DNA from: Sulfurimonas sp.
Lineage (GTDB): Bacteria; Campylobacterota; Campylobacteria; Campylobacterales; Sulfurimonadaceae
Assembly (NCBI GenBank): GCA_026988235.1
Contig: JALSLQ010000075.1
Coordinates: 1 to 39,789 of the forward strand
Direction: 5' to 3'
Length of the DNA stretch: 39,789 bases
A model generated the notes under the pieces. The model saw nothing but the letters and a program-made list of their open reading frames with translations. It ran no database searches and was not told where the DNA came from. The position numbers and the translations under genes are program-made. Shown here one piece after another: positions 7,940-16,372 of this stretch (its first letter is position 1; the number at the start of each line of letters is the position of its first letter).

Positions 7940-8995
7940 TCAAGAAGTTAAAAATAGTGCAATCTCGTCCGATAAAAGGTAATCTTTGTTGTATAAAATA
8001 TTATTTTTAAGCTCTATTTTGTCTTCATCAAGTAAAATTTTTGCTTTAGCCATTTGAGCATGATTTAATATACTTTGATGAATACCGACAGAAGAACGAA
8101 GTCCTAAAAATATTTGTTCCATTAGTTTGTCTTCCTCACTCAAGCACTCTTTTTCAATATCAAGAGGATTTTCTATGTACTTTTCTATATTTTTTTGAGG
8201 ATAAAACCTACTAAGCCCTAATTTACCAACGGCACCAGCACCGGCACCAATGTAGTCTTTATATTGCCAGTATCCAAGATTATGCAAAGATTGATACCTT
8301 CCAAAATTACTTATTTCATACTGCTTAAAGCCGTATTTTTGTATTTCTTGAAAAATCCATTTTGTCAATGAAAGCTGTTCGTTTGACATGTACGGACGAT
8401 TTTCAAAAGCTGTTCCTTCCTCAATCATAAGGGCATAAGCACTGATATGATTGATGGGCAAAGAAAATGCTGTTTGTATGTCCTTTACAAGTAACTCTTT
8501 TGTATCACCCAAGGTGGCATATATTAAATCTAATGAAATATTTTTAAAGCCAAGGTTTGAGGCATTGTTCACGGCATCTATAGACATTTGCGGAGTATGT
8601 GCTCTGTTTAAGATTTTGAGTTTTTCTTTGTCAAAGCTTTGTGTGCCAAAGCTGATACGGTTGACTCCAAGCTTTTTCATTCCACTCAGCCACTCTTTTG
8701 TTGCACTATTTGGATTGGCCTCACTCGTAATTTCTGCTCCTTCAATGATGTAAGGGTTGAGTAATTTAAAAAGCGTTTCGTACAGTTCTGGTACTACAGT
8801 CGAAGGCGTGCCACCACCTATAAAAATGGTCTCAATGCTGTTTTTTTTAGCTTGAAAACGAAGGAGTTCATACTGGAGCTGTTTTTCTAATGCCTGCATG
8901 TATTTTTTTTTGAGATGAAACTTATCTACATAGGAATTAAAAGCACAATAAGAACATTTTGAATCGCAAAAAGGAATATGAATATAAACTAACAT
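7940..8995 (-). CDS. hemW: HemW-type radical SAM protein (putative haem chaperone)
   Basis: A 351-residue radical SAM protein. The N-terminal YIHIPFCDSKCSYCAF carries the CXXXCXXC [4Fe-4S] motif, with F rather than a fourth cysteine after it; that is the HemW pattern rather than the HemN coproporphyrinogen dehydrogenase pattern. Other motifs: IETIFIGGGTPS, EITSEANPNS, VNRISFGTQSF and the substrate-domain NLGYWQYKDYIGAGAGAVG. HemW proteins bind haem and are proposed to insert it in respiratory enzymes; many are misannotated as HemN. A TATAAT box lies six bases upstream of the ATG with no ribosome site, suggesting a leaderless mRNA. Confidence 0.9.
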   Translation of the reverse strand: MLVYIHIPFCDSKCSYCAFNSYVDKFHLKKKYMQALEKQLQYELLRFQAKKNSIETIFIGGGTPSTVVPELYETLFKLLNPYIIEGAEITSEANPNSATKEWLSGMKKLGVNRISFGTQSFDKEKLKILNRAHTPQMSIDAVNNASNLGFKNISLDLIYATLGDTKELLVKDIQTAFSLPINHISAYALMIEEGTAFENRPYMSNEQLSLTKWIFQEIQKYGFKQYEISNFGRYQSLHNLGYWQYKDYIGAGAGAVGKLGLSRFYPQKNIEKYIENPLDIEKECLSEEDKLMEQIFLGLRSSVGIHQSILNHAQMAKAKILLDEDKIELKNNILYNKDYLLSDEIALFLTS

Positions 8996-9001
8996 AGTAA
9001 A

Positions 9002-9007
9002 ATTATA
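9002..9007 (-). promoter_or_regulatory. -10 box placed for a leaderless hemW transcript
   Basis: TATAAT-TTTACT-ATG on the minus strand: six bases separate the -10 box from the start codon, so transcription should begin at or next to the A of the ATG. No Shine-Dalgarno sequence is present between them. Confidence 0.55.
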
Positions 9008-9039
9008 GCCGGATAAACTTATTTTAATGGCTATTCTTG

Positions 9040-9045
9040 TATAAT
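9040..9045 (+). promoter_or_regulatory. Candidate -10 box of the rppH-lysC-hobA-holB-folP operon
   Basis: TATAAT in the context TTGTATAATCGC, 26 bases before the rppH ATG. The ribosome site AGGTG precedes the start with normal spacing. It diverges from the hemW promoter about 35 bases away. Confidence 0.6.
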
Positions 9046-9071
9046 CGCAATAATTAAATACAGGTGCATAT

Positions 9072-9542
9072 ATGAGTAGAAAAGAAATATACCGTCCAAA
9101 TGTTGCAATGATACTAGTCTCAAGTGAATATCCAATGAAAAAAGATATTTTTATTGCGCAAAGAAATGATTTAACTGATATTTGGCAGTTTCCTCAAGGT
9201 GGTATTGATGAAGGTGAAGAAGTAAAAGAAGCACTTTTTCGTGAGATGGAAGAAGAGATTGGTACCAATAAAGCTGAGATTATTGCAGAGTATCCGGAAT
9301 GGGTTTCTTATGACTTTCCTGATAAAATTGCAAATAAAATGAAACCATACAAGGGACAAACACAAAAATATTTTTTGTTGAAGCTCTCAAAAGATGCCAA
9401 GATTAATCTTGATACAAAACATCCTGAATTTATAAACTATAAATTCGTAAATATAGATAATCTTTTAAATCATACGGCACATTTTAAGCAACCTGTGTAT
9501 GAAAAGGTCATAAATTATTTTAAAAAAGAGGGGCTGTTATAG
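9072..9542 (+). CDS. rppH: RNA pyrophosphohydrolase (Nudix family)
   Basis: A 156-residue Nudix hydrolase that removes pyrophosphate from the 5' end of triphosphorylated mRNA and so starts decay. The N-terminus YRPNVAMILVS is typical of RppH. The Nudix box GGIDEGEEVKEALFREMEEEIG is intact with its metal-binding glutamates. The QFPQGG approach and the FLLKL region also match. First gene of a five-gene operon; lysC starts on the base following its stop. The order rppH-lysC-hobA-holB-folP matches what I recall from Helicobacter pylori. Confidence 0.94.
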   Translation: MSRKEIYRPNVAMILVSSEYPMKKDIFIAQRNDLTDIWQFPQGGIDEGEEVKEALFREMEEEIGTNKAEIIAEYPEWVSYDFPDKIANKMKPYKGQTQKYFLLKLSKDAKINLDTKHPEFINYKFVNIDNLLNHTAHFKQPVYEKVINYFKKEGLL

Positions 9543-10754
9543 ATGGTAATAGTTCAAAAATTTGGTGGAACGAGTGTTGGCGATTTAGAGCGTATACAAA
9601 GTGTAGCTCATCGTGTGGCAGTCACAAAAAAAGAGGGAAATGATGTAGTCGTTGTCGTTTCGGCAATGAGTGGTGAGACAAATAAACTTGTAGATTTCGC
9701 TGAGTATTTTTCACAAAATCCTGCTCGTGCGGACATGGATATGTTGTTGAGTTCTGGAGAAAGAGTAACGGCAGCACTCCTCTCTATCGCTTTACAGGAA
9801 ATGGGTCTTGATGCTATTGCTATGACTGGTCGTAAAGCCGGTATCGTGACGGATAAACACCATACAAAAGCGCGTATTGAACGCATTAATCCTCAGATGA
9901 TGAAAAGTGCTATAAATGAGGGTAAAATAATTGTTGTTGCAGGTTTTCAAGGTGTGAACTCAGATGGGGATGTCACAACACTAGGACGAGGAGGTAGTGA
10001 CCTCTCAGCCGTAGCTATTGCCGGGGCATTAGAGGCTGATTTATGTGAAATTTATACAGATGTCACAGGTATTTTTACAACAGACCCACGCATAGAACCA
10101 AAAGCAAAAAAATTAGAAAAGATTTCGTATGACGAGATGCTTGAGCTTGCATCTTTGGGCGCAAAGGTATTACAAAACCGTTCTGTGGAACTGGCAAAAA
10201 AATTAAATGTCAATTTAGTCACACGCAGTAGCTTTTGTGATGAAGAGGGAACACTAATTACAAAGGAAGAAAACATTATGGAAAAACCACTAGTAAGCGG
10301 CATAGCATTGGACAGAAACCAAGCACGCATATCTTTAATGGGTGTTAACGATAGACCGGGCATAGCCTCTGATATTTTTAATGCACTGGCAAAGTCAGAA
10401 GTGAATGTGGATATGATAATTCAAAACAAAGCAATTGATGATACAACAAATATTGACTTTACGGTTCCTGTCGGTGATTTACATGATGCAAAAACTGTTG
10501 TCGATACATTTGTAAAAAGCGGTGAAATCAAAGATGATTCTTATAATGAGGACATTTGTAAAGTTTCTGTCGTAGGTGTTGGCATGAAGTCACATGCAGG
10601 CGTTGCGGCACAAGCATTTTCAACGATGGCAAACGAAAATATTAATATTAATATGATTTCAACATCCGAAATAAAAGTTTCTATGGTGATTGATGAAAAG
10701 TATGCAGAACTCGCCGTACGCTCTCTTCATGATACTTACGAGTTAGACAAATAA
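9543..10754 (+). CDS. lysC: Aspartate kinase
   Basis: A 403-residue aspartokinase, first step of the aspartate pathway to lysine/diaminopimelate, threonine and methionine. The kinase domain shows KFGGTSVGDLERI at the start, LLSSGERVTAALL, VAGFQGV, TTLGRGGSDLSAVAIA and EIYTDVTGIFTTDPR. Two ACT domains follow from about residue 260 (ISLMGVNDRPGIASDIF and VSVVGVGMKSHAGVAAQAF), giving allosteric control, probably by lysine or threonine. It begins immediately after the rppH stop, so translation is likely coupled. Confidence 0.97.
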   Translation: MVIVQKFGGTSVGDLERIQSVAHRVAVTKKEGNDVVVVVSAMSGETNKLVDFAEYFSQNPARADMDMLLSSGERVTAALLSIALQEMGLDAIAMTGRKAGIVTDKHHTKARIERINPQMMKSAINEGKIIVVAGFQGVNSDGDVTTLGRGGSDLSAVAIAGALEADLCEIYTDVTGIFTTDPRIEPKAKKLEKISYDEMLELASLGAKVLQNRSVELAKKLNVNLVTRSSFCDEEGTLITKEENIMEKPLVSGIALDRNQARISLMGVNDRPGIASDIFNALAKSEVNVDMIIQNKAIDDTTNIDFTVPVGDLHDAKTVVDTFVKSGEIKDDSYNEDICKVSVVGVGMKSHAGVAAQAFSTMANENININMISTSEIKVSMVIDEKYAELAVRSLHDTYELDK

Positions 10755-10762
10755 GTAATCAG

Positions 10763-11311
10763 ATGCCGGATTTTGCACAATGGAGTTTAGATGCCATAAG
10801 AGAAGAGGGTGGTAGCCTTAGCTGGCTGGAAGAATACCGCTTTGAATGGTCTAAAACAACAGCATTTGCATTAGAACAAATCTTAAATGGCAAGACTATT
10901 ATTTTGATTACCGATGAGAAACGAAAATGGTTTGAACACTATATTTTAAGTTCTATGAACGGACTGCTTTTAGAAAGACCACTTATCCCTATTATTAGTA
11001 TTGATAATATTTATACGCATTACAACAATGTAAGCGGAGGGGAGACAATAGACATAATAGATGACATGATTTCTCTTTCTTATAAAGATGACTATTTCTT
11101 TTGGTATATTGGAAGGGGCGATGATAAACGGAGTGATATAGCCAAAAGAAAAGATGAAAGTTATTTTTGGATTTTTGATGAAGATTTTAATAATGCGTTT
11201 ACGCTGAAATCTTATGATAAAGACTTAGATATTAAACTTTTACAGCTTTACAAACTTTTTGATGCTTCGCTAAATGCGGCTATGTTTGGAGAAGTTGATG
11301 CAAGCTCCTGA
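10763..11311 (+). CDS. hobA: DnaA-binding replication initiation factor HobA
   Basis: A 182-residue protein starting MPDFAQWSLDAIREEGGSLSWLEEYRFEW, characteristic of HobA. HobA is specific to Campylobacterota; it binds domain I-II of DnaA at oriC, promotes orisome assembly, and is a structural counterpart of E. coli DiaA (SIS fold). The location between lysC and holB is the conserved one. 8 bases separate it from lysC. Its last codons overlap the start of holB, tying an initiation factor to a clamp-loader subunit in expression. I see no catalytic residues, as expected for a scaffold. Confidence 0.93.
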   Translation: MPDFAQWSLDAIREEGGSLSWLEEYRFEWSKTTAFALEQILNGKTIILITDEKRKWFEHYILSSMNGLLLERPLIPIISIDNIYTHYNNVSGGETIDIIDDMISLSYKDDYFFWYIGRGDDKRSDIAKRKDESYFWIFDEDFNNAFTLKSYDKDLDIKLLQLYKLFDASLNAAMFGEVDASS

Positions 11312-11915
11312 TGTGATTAAAGGGCATATTCTTATTGCAAGTGATATTGAAGACACAATCGAGAAACTTGAAAAAAGATTGCAAAATTTTAGAGTTGTAA
11401 AATTCATAGAAGAAAATTTTAAAATAGAGCATGCAAAGCTTGTTACTGCTGAGGCTTACATCAGTGAATCAGATACGAAGTATATAGTGATTGGCGCAAC
11501 AGAGTTTACGGATGTGGCACAAAACTCTCTTTTAAAACTTTTGGAAGAACCGCCGAAAAATATTGAGTTTATTATTGTCTCCCCGACAAAATCAAATTTG
11601 CTTCGGACGGTGCGTTCACGCTTACCAATTTTGCAAACGCAATATAATCACGAAAATTTAGATTTAGAAATTGCACTGGGACGGCTTGATTACAAGGAAG
11701 TTTTTGCATTTTTAAAAGAACATGCAAGAGTGGGTAAGTTACAGGCAAAGCTTTTGGTTGAGGCACTTTTTTATCGTGCTACTGTGCTAGAGAAGCTCAT
11801 CTTAACACCTGCACAGTTGGATAATTTTGACAAAGCTTATAGATTACTTGATTTAAATTCTCGACCGCAAAGCGTTTTGGCAATGATCCTCATGAGTTTT
11901 GCTCAGGAAAGATGA
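11298..11915 (+). CDS. holB: DNA polymerase III delta' subunit, short form
   Basis: About 205 residues. It resembles the clamp-loader delta' subunit: KYIVIGATEFTDVAQNSLLKLLEEPPKNIEFIIVS, then LLRTVRSRLP (SRC-like sensor region). No Walker A motif is visible and it is shorter than E. coli HolB, as usual in Campylobacterota. The ORF track starts at 11274, inside hobA; the ATG at 11298 has a GGAGA ribosome site six bases upstream and gives MQAPDVIKGHILIASD, so I use it. It overlaps hobA by 14 bases, and its TGA overlaps the folP start. Confidence 0.88.
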   Translation: MQAPDVIKGHILIASDIEDTIEKLEKRLQNFRVVKFIEENFKIEHAKLVTAEAYISESDTKYIVIGATEFTDVAQNSLLKLLEEPPKNIEFIIVSPTKSNLLRTVRSRLPILQTQYNHENLDLEIALGRLDYKEVFAFLKEHARVGKLQAKLLVEALFYRATVLEKLILTPAQLDNFDKAYRLLDLNSRPQSVLAMILMSFAQER

Positions 11916-13054
11916 TGATAGTTGAAAAGTTATCGAATGAGATAGATATAAAAAAACAGCTTAAAAAACTCGGTGTTGACGCGGGCGGAATTAATATTTT
12001 GGCATCAAAAGCGAAAATACATATTATTTGTATACATGATTTACATGTAGGGGCTGCAAATATTTTAAAACAAGATGCACTCTCAATCGGTGCCGATTTA
12101 GCAGTACCACGGGGGACAGTTGTTGCTGCTAAACCTAGAGTTGATTGTTTGTTAATAGCAAATACAAAACAGTTGAAAAATTTGGCAAAAAAAGAGTTAG
12201 CACAGCCTTTTGAACTGAAAGAATTAGCGCACAAATTACAAGCATTTACACAAATACAAAAGCCAAAAAGTGTCGATATTATGGGCGTAATTAATGCTAA
12301 TGATGACAGTTTTTATGCCAGTAGCAGATTTCAAGGTGCTACTGCAATACATGTAATTGAGCAGATGATACAAGAAGGTGCGGCTATTATAGATATAGGT
12401 GCCGTTTCTTCCCGTCCTAATGCGTCACTTGTGAGTGTAGAAGAAGAATTGGCAAGAATAGAGCCAATACTATCTCTCATAAAAAAAGAAAAGCTGTATG
12501 AAAAAGTAAAATTTAGCTGTGACAGTTATGAGCCTAAAGTGCTACAAAAGGCACTGCAAAGTGGTTTTACAATTGTGAACGATATTACAGGCTTACAAAA
12601 TGATGAGGTTTGCAAATTGTGTGCTTCTTATAATGCAACGGCTGTAATAATGCATATGCAGGGGACACCACGCACAATGCAGAAAAATCCGCATTATGAG
12701 AATATTTTGAGTGAGGTATATGATTTTTTTGATGTAAGAATGCAAAAAGCTGAGAGTTTTGGTATTAAAAATATTGTTCTAGATGTTGGCATAGGTTTTG
12801 GAAAAACAGTTGAGAATAATTTAACGCTTCTAAAAAATCTAGAACATTTCTTAACTTTAGATAAACCTCTTTTAGTGGGGGCATCAAGAAAATCTATGAT
12901 AGACAAAATTTCTGCATCCTCAGTCGAACAAAGACTTGCCGGCACCTTAGCCCTTCATCTTGAAGCACTTAAAAACGGTGCTTCAATTTTACGAGTACAT
13001 GATGTGCCCGAACATGTTCAGGCACTTAAAGTTTTTAGAGCATTATCCCTCTAA
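11915..13054 (+). CDS. folP: Dihydropteroate synthase, long divergent form
   Basis: About 379 residues, longer than the usual 270-280. Residues about 1-120 are a lineage-specific N-terminal region; the TIM-barrel DHPS domain starts at VDIMGVINANDDSF. Conserved elements follow: GAAIIDIGAVSSRPNA, SCDSYEPKVLQKAL, IVNDITGL, MHMQGTPRTMQ, DVGIGFGKT and GASRKSMI. It condenses p-aminobenzoate with hydroxymethyl-dihydropterin in folate synthesis and is the sulfonamide target. The first motif is altered from the common MGILNVTPDSF. ATGATG at 11912/11915 offers two starts; 11915 has better spacing (six bases) from AGGA. Its end overlaps the opposing pit gene by 20 bases. Confidence 0.93.
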   Translation: MIVEKLSNEIDIKKQLKKLGVDAGGINILASKAKIHIICIHDLHVGAANILKQDALSIGADLAVPRGTVVAAKPRVDCLLIANTKQLKNLAKKELAQPFELKELAHKLQAFTQIQKPKSVDIMGVINANDDSFYASSRFQGATAIHVIEQMIQEGAAIIDIGAVSSRPNASLVSVEEELARIEPILSLIKKEKLYEKVKFSCDSYEPKVLQKALQSGFTIVNDITGLQNDEVCKLCASYNATAVIMHMQGTPRTMQKNPHYENILSEVYDFFDVRMQKAESFGIKNIVLDVGIGFGKTVENNLTLLKNLEHFLTLDKPLLVGASRKSMIDKISASSVEQRLAGTLALHLEALKNGASILRVHDVPEHVQALKVFRALSL

Positions 13055-14681
13055 TCATAAAATACAGCATTGCTGCTAGTACGGCAGCCGCAGGAACTGT
13101 TATAATCCATGCAGCGATTATTTTTTTAATAGCATCTCTTTTTACATATTCAACTTTTTTAACTCTTTTGACATGTTTTTTAGTTGCTTTTATGAGCTTT
13201 TCTTGCTCTTTTATTTTTTCATAGAGTGCTAAAAGTTCTTTGTACTCATTTTCACTTTTTTCATTTTTTGTTTCTAATGTTTTAGCCTCGTTTTTATAGG
13301 TATGGAGTACTTTTTTCTCATCATGTAAAGTGTCTGTATCTTCTTCTATGGTAATTATAGGAATGTCCCTGTGCAAATATTCTCTTAAAAATCCGACACC
13401 AAAGACGCCACCTATAGCGATATGCGTAGAACTTACAGGCAGACCAAGTTGTGATGCAATGATGACAGTTATAGATGCAGCCATTGCAATACAAAAAGCT
13501 CTAATCTGGTCAAGTTCTGTAATTTCACTGCCGACTGTGCGTATAAGCTTAGGACCATAAAGTGCTAAACCGGTGGCAATACCAAAGGCACCAACGCCCA
13601 TTACCCATAAAGGAATGTTCGCTTTAGAAGAGATTCCACCATTGACAATAGCATCATTTATGGCAGCTAAAGGACCTATAGCATTAGCAACATCATTTGC
13701 CCCATGTGCAAAACTTAAAAGTGCTGCCGCAAAAATAAGAGGAATTGTAAAGAGCATGTTGACGGATTCTCTGGAATTTTCAATGATAGTGCGTTTTGCA
13801 TTGAGCTTTTTACTGACTATAAAATAAACAAGGATAGAGAGAATAAAACCTAAAATAAGAGCGGTGAAAAAACTTGGCTTATTTGTGACTTCTACGCTAA
13901 TGAATGGGAGTAGATTGAAAGTCTCTACAACTTGTGGCCATATTTTTTTCAGACCCTTAAGTACAATATATGTTCCAAATGCCCATGACATAATAGCTAC
14001 AAAGATGGGAACATATTTTTGTGCTGCTTGAATCTTATTTTTTTTAAAGATGATTGATTTTTTAATGGCAAGTAAAAATAGTGCCGCAATAATACCGCCT
14101 AATATAGGAGAAATAACCCATGAGGCAGCAATTTTAGCCATTGTAGACCATGAAACTATAGTAAAACCGGCTGCTGCAATACCTGCTCCCATGACACCAC
14201 CGACTATAGAATGCGTTGTCGAAACAGGAGCTTTCATCATTGTAGCAAAATTGAGCCATAAAGCAGCTGCTAACAGTGCGGCCATCATTGCCCATATAAA
14301 AGAATCAGGATTTCCACCAAAAGCAGAAATGTCTATAATGCCTTTTTTAATGGTTTTTACAACTTCCCCACCTGCGATGAATGCCCCGGCTGCTTCAAAT
14401 ATAGCTGCTAGTACAATTGCCGTTGTCATTGTCATGGCGCGTGATCCAACAGCGGGACCGACATTGTTTGCCACATCATTTGCCCCGATATTCATCGCCA
14501 TGTAAGCACCTATGAGTGCAGCAACAGATAAGAAAAGGTTGTTTGAAACTTCCCCATTACTTAAGATGGCATAGGTTGAAATGGCAACAAGAAAAAACAG
14601 AGCAAGCCCTAGTCGTACAAAATCTGGTCCACTTCTTTTTAAGGCTTCATTTTCAAGTTTTTTTATTGTTTGTATTTCCAT
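13035..14681 (-). CDS. Inorganic phosphate transporter, PiT family
   Basis: A 548-residue membrane protein with about 10-12 helices. The two PiT signature repeats are clear: MNIGANDVANNVGPAVGSRAMT near residue 65 and FAHGANDVANAIGPLAAIND near residue 325. Paired P-V-S-T-T/S-H-x-I motifs (APVSTTHSIVGGVMG and LPVSSTHIAIGGVFG) complete the inverted-repeat transport core. A charged, coiled-coil-like cytoplasmic segment of about 85 residues (around 430-515) precedes the last helix. These carriers move metal-phosphate with H+ or Na+. The start overlaps the cyclophilin stop by one base (TAATG). Confidence 0.94.
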   Translation of the reverse strand: MEIQTIKKLENEALKRSGPDFVRLGLALFFLVAISTYAILSNGEVSNNLFLSVAALIGAYMAMNIGANDVANNVGPAVGSRAMTMTTAIVLAAIFEAAGAFIAGGEVVKTIKKGIIDISAFGGNPDSFIWAMMAALLAAALWLNFATMMKAPVSTTHSIVGGVMGAGIAAAGFTIVSWSTMAKIAASWVISPILGGIIAALFLLAIKKSIIFKKNKIQAAQKYVPIFVAIMSWAFGTYIVLKGLKKIWPQVVETFNLLPFISVEVTNKPSFFTALILGFILSILVYFIVSKKLNAKRTIIENSRESVNMLFTIPLIFAAALLSFAHGANDVANAIGPLAAINDAIVNGGISSKANIPLWVMGVGAFGIATGLALYGPKLIRTVGSEITELDQIRAFCIAMAASITVIIASQLGLPVSSTHIAIGGVFGVGFLREYLHRDIPIITIEEDTDTLHDEKKVLHTYKNEAKTLETKNEKSENEYKELLALYEKIKEQEKLIKATKKHVKRVKKVEYVKRDAIKKIIAAWIITVPAAAVLAAMLYFMIRGIML

Positions 14682-15232
14682 TATTTATCTTTTATATATG
14701 CTTTTATAATCTCTTGACGCTCTAGTGGTCTGTCTCCGCCGGAACGGCCAGAAGTAGCAACATTGTTTAATTTTTGAAGTGTTTGCATTGATTTTTGATT
14801 TATTACTTTTCCAAAAATTGTATAACCGCCGTTCAGCCAAGGCGTTGGGGCTGTTGTTATGAAAAACTGGCTCCCATTTGTATTTGGACCTCTGTTTGCC
14901 ATTGCCAAAATACCTGGTTTGTCAAAAACTAGATTTGGTTTAAATTCATCTTTGAAATCTTTATGCCAGATACTTTCGCCACCTTGACCACTTTCAGTAG
15001 GATCACCACCTTGAATCATGAAATTATGAATAATTCTATGAAACGCAATACCGTTGTAGTAGCCTTTTTTTACATGAGTTGTAAAGTTTTCAACCGCCAA
15101 AGGTGCAACTTTAGGGAAAAGTTCGAGTTCGATATTTCCCTGATTCGTTTGTAAAATAACATGAGGATGATTTTCTCCTGCAAAAAGCAGAGTAGATAAC
15201 AGTAATAATAATGCAAGTGTAATTCGTTTCAT
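14681..15232 (-). CDS. Periplasmic cyclophilin-type peptidyl-prolyl isomerase
   Basis: 183 residues from the ATG at 15232, with signal peptide MKRITLALLLLLSTLLFA, so periplasmic. The cyclophilin fold has all key elements: VILQTNQGNIELELFPKVAPLAVENF, YYNGIAFHRIIHNFMIQGGDPT (catalytic Arg and FMIQGGD), GILAMANRGPNTNGSQFFIT and FTGK-like FGKV. It speeds proline isomerisation in exported proteins. The ORF track start (15256) lies inside msrB; the chosen ATG has AAGGAGC seven bases upstream and lies just after the msrB stop. Co-transcribed with msrB and the pit gene. Confidence 0.93.
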   Translation of the reverse strand: MKRITLALLLLLSTLLFAGENHPHVILQTNQGNIELELFPKVAPLAVENFTTHVKKGYYNGIAFHRIIHNFMIQGGDPTESGQGGESIWHKDFKDEFKPNLVFDKPGILAMANRGPNTNGSQFFITTAPTPWLNGGYTIFGKVINQKSMQTLQKLNNVATSGRSGGDRPLERQEIIKAYIKDK

Positions 15233-15242
15233 AATAAGCTCC

Positions 15243-15629
15243 TTATTCCTCTTCAAAGTCTAAACATACAGAATTTATACAGTACCGTAGTCCCGTAGGT
15301 TCAGGACCATCTTCAAATAAATGTCCTAAATGCGCATCACAACTACTACATTTTACTTCTGTTCGTATCATGCCGTGTGAGATGTCTTTTATTTCGCTTA
15401 CTGCACCCTCTACTGCTTCATAATAGCTTGGCCAGCCTGTTCCTGAGTCGAATTTTGTGCTTGATTCAAAAAGTGCTACGCCACAACAAATACATTTATA
15501 AACGCCATCATCTTTATTATCATAATATTTTCCGTAAAAAGGAGCCTCTGTCCCATGTTGACGACATACATGAAAAGCCTCCGGACTCAGCTCTTTTTTC
15601 CATTCATCTTCACTTTTTGTTATTTTCAT
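15243..15629 (-). CDS. msrB: Peptide methionine-R-sulfoxide reductase
   Basis: 128 residues from the ATG at 15629. MsrB repairs methionine R-sulfoxide in oxidised proteins. Seen: two zinc CXXC pairs (CICCG and [12 protein letters not shown]), the substrate motif [13 protein letters not shown], and [11 protein letters not shown], which holds the catalytic cysteine. There is no signal peptide, so cytoplasmic. The longer ORF start at 15656 lacks a ribosome site; the chosen ATG has AAGGAA upstream. No MsrA domain is fused. It heads the msrB-cyclophilin-pit run, 10 bases before the cyclophilin. Confidence 0.95.
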   Translation of the reverse strand: MKITKSEDEWKKELSPEAFHVCRQHGTEAPFYGKYYDNKDDGVYKCICCGVALFESSTKFDSGTGWPSYYEAVEGAVSEIKDISHGMIRTEVKCSSCDAHLGHLFEDGPEPTGLRYCINSVCLDFEEE

Positions 15630-15750
15630 AGTATTCCTTCGATTTTTAATATGCAAATTTATATTACATAGTATATCAAGAGTATTTAGTTTTAACTATA
15701 AAATGAGTAAGTTGTTTAAAAATTGAGAGGAGTGAAAGAGAGAAAGATTA

Positions 15751-15780
15751 CAAAAGAGTATCGCTGTTTAGAAGCGATAC
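15751..15780 (-). terminator. Rho-independent terminator of hup
   Basis: On the minus strand GTATCGCT-TCTAAAC-AGCGATAC, a perfect 8-base-pair stem, is followed by CTCTTTTG. It begins ten bases after the hup stop codon. Confidence 0.8.
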
Positions 15781-15790
15781 ACTTAAATGA

Positions 15791-16075
15791 TTATTTACCA
15801 GCTGCAACACGGTCTTTAAGACCCTTGCCAGCTTTAAATTTAGGAACCATTTTATCTTGAGTAGTATAAGTTTTATCAGTACCTGGAACTTTACCAGTTT
15901 TACCTTTTTGTAATGCTGCTGCAAAACTACCAAAACCTACTAGAGAAACATCTTCTCCCTTTACTAATGCTGCCGTTACTGCTTCAGTGAAAGCTTTGAT
16001 TGCATTTTCAGCTTCTACTTTAGTTTTGTAGCTTCCTTGTTCTTGTACTAATTCAACGAATTGTGCTTTATTCAT
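15791..16075 (-). CDS. hup: HU-family DNA-binding protein
   Basis: A 94-residue nucleoid protein. It starts MNKAQFVELVQEQ and has the HU/IHF core VSLVGFGSFAAALQKGKTGKVPGTDKTY, with the DNA-binding beta arm, then VPKFKAGKGLKDRV, the conserved F-K-x-G-K-x-L-K end. HU bends and compacts DNA without strong sequence preference. It has its own AAGGG ribosome site, a possible TATAAA -10 box at about 16127-16132, and a clear terminator downstream, so it is probably transcribed alone at high level. Confidence 0.96.
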   Translation of the reverse strand: MNKAQFVELVQEQGSYKTKVEAENAIKAFTEAVTAALVKGEDVSLVGFGSFAAALQKGKTGKVPGTDKTYTTQDKMVPKFKAGKGLKDRVAAGK

Positions 16076-16126
16076 AAATTTACCCTTGGATTAAGATTTG
16101 TCCTGAAATAATTCAGCTAGAGATAC

Positions 16127-16132
16127 TTTATA
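16127..16132 (-). promoter_or_regulatory. Possible -10 box of hup
   Basis: TATAAA on the minus strand in ACTATAAAGTATC, about 52 bases upstream of the hup ATG. It lies just past the end of the small upstream gene. One mismatch from consensus; activity is inferred. Confidence 0.4.
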
Positions 16133-16134
16133 GT

Positions 16135-16368
16135 TTATTTGCTTAAATTTTTCTTCTTTTTGCTATATTTTAGCAAAAATTGTGATATTTTTGTTTCTTT
16201 TAGTCCATATTTAGCCTGTTTTAAGAGCTGTTTGAAATTTAGAGTAGTTTCATGTGTCATTATTAAAGCTGATAAATCTTTAATTTTCTTGTATTTATTT
16301 GTTGATGTATGTATAGATAAAAACACATCTTCCAGACCATCTCTTCCGTTTTTAGTTAGCACACCCAT
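16135..16368 (-). CDS. Small basic protein of unknown function, coupled to an HTH gene
   Basis: A 77-residue protein I do not recognise. It is lysine-rich with a predicted helical C-terminal half (LNFKQLLKQAKYGLKETKISQFLLKYSKKKK) and has no signal peptide or membrane helix. A strong ribosome site (AGAGGAG, seven bases from ATG) supports it as a real gene. It starts 4 bases after the HTH gene and is surely co-transcribed with it. An HTH protein with a small partner could be a regulator pair or a toxin-antitoxin-like cassette, but no toxin fold is recognisable. Confidence 0.6.
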   Translation of the reverse strand: MGVLTKNGRDGLEDVFLSIHTSTNKYKKIKDLSALIMTHETTLNFKQLLKQAKYGLKETKISQFLLKYSKKKKNLSK

Positions 16369-16372
16369 AATG

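Noticed and set aside
11274-11297. Upstream start for holB given by the ORF track
   Set aside because: Deep inside hobA; the ATG at 11298 has GGAGA with correct spacing.
13035-13054. folP-pit overlap as a regulatory antisense device
   Set aside because: A 20-base convergent overlap is common in this compact genome, and no hairpin is evident there.
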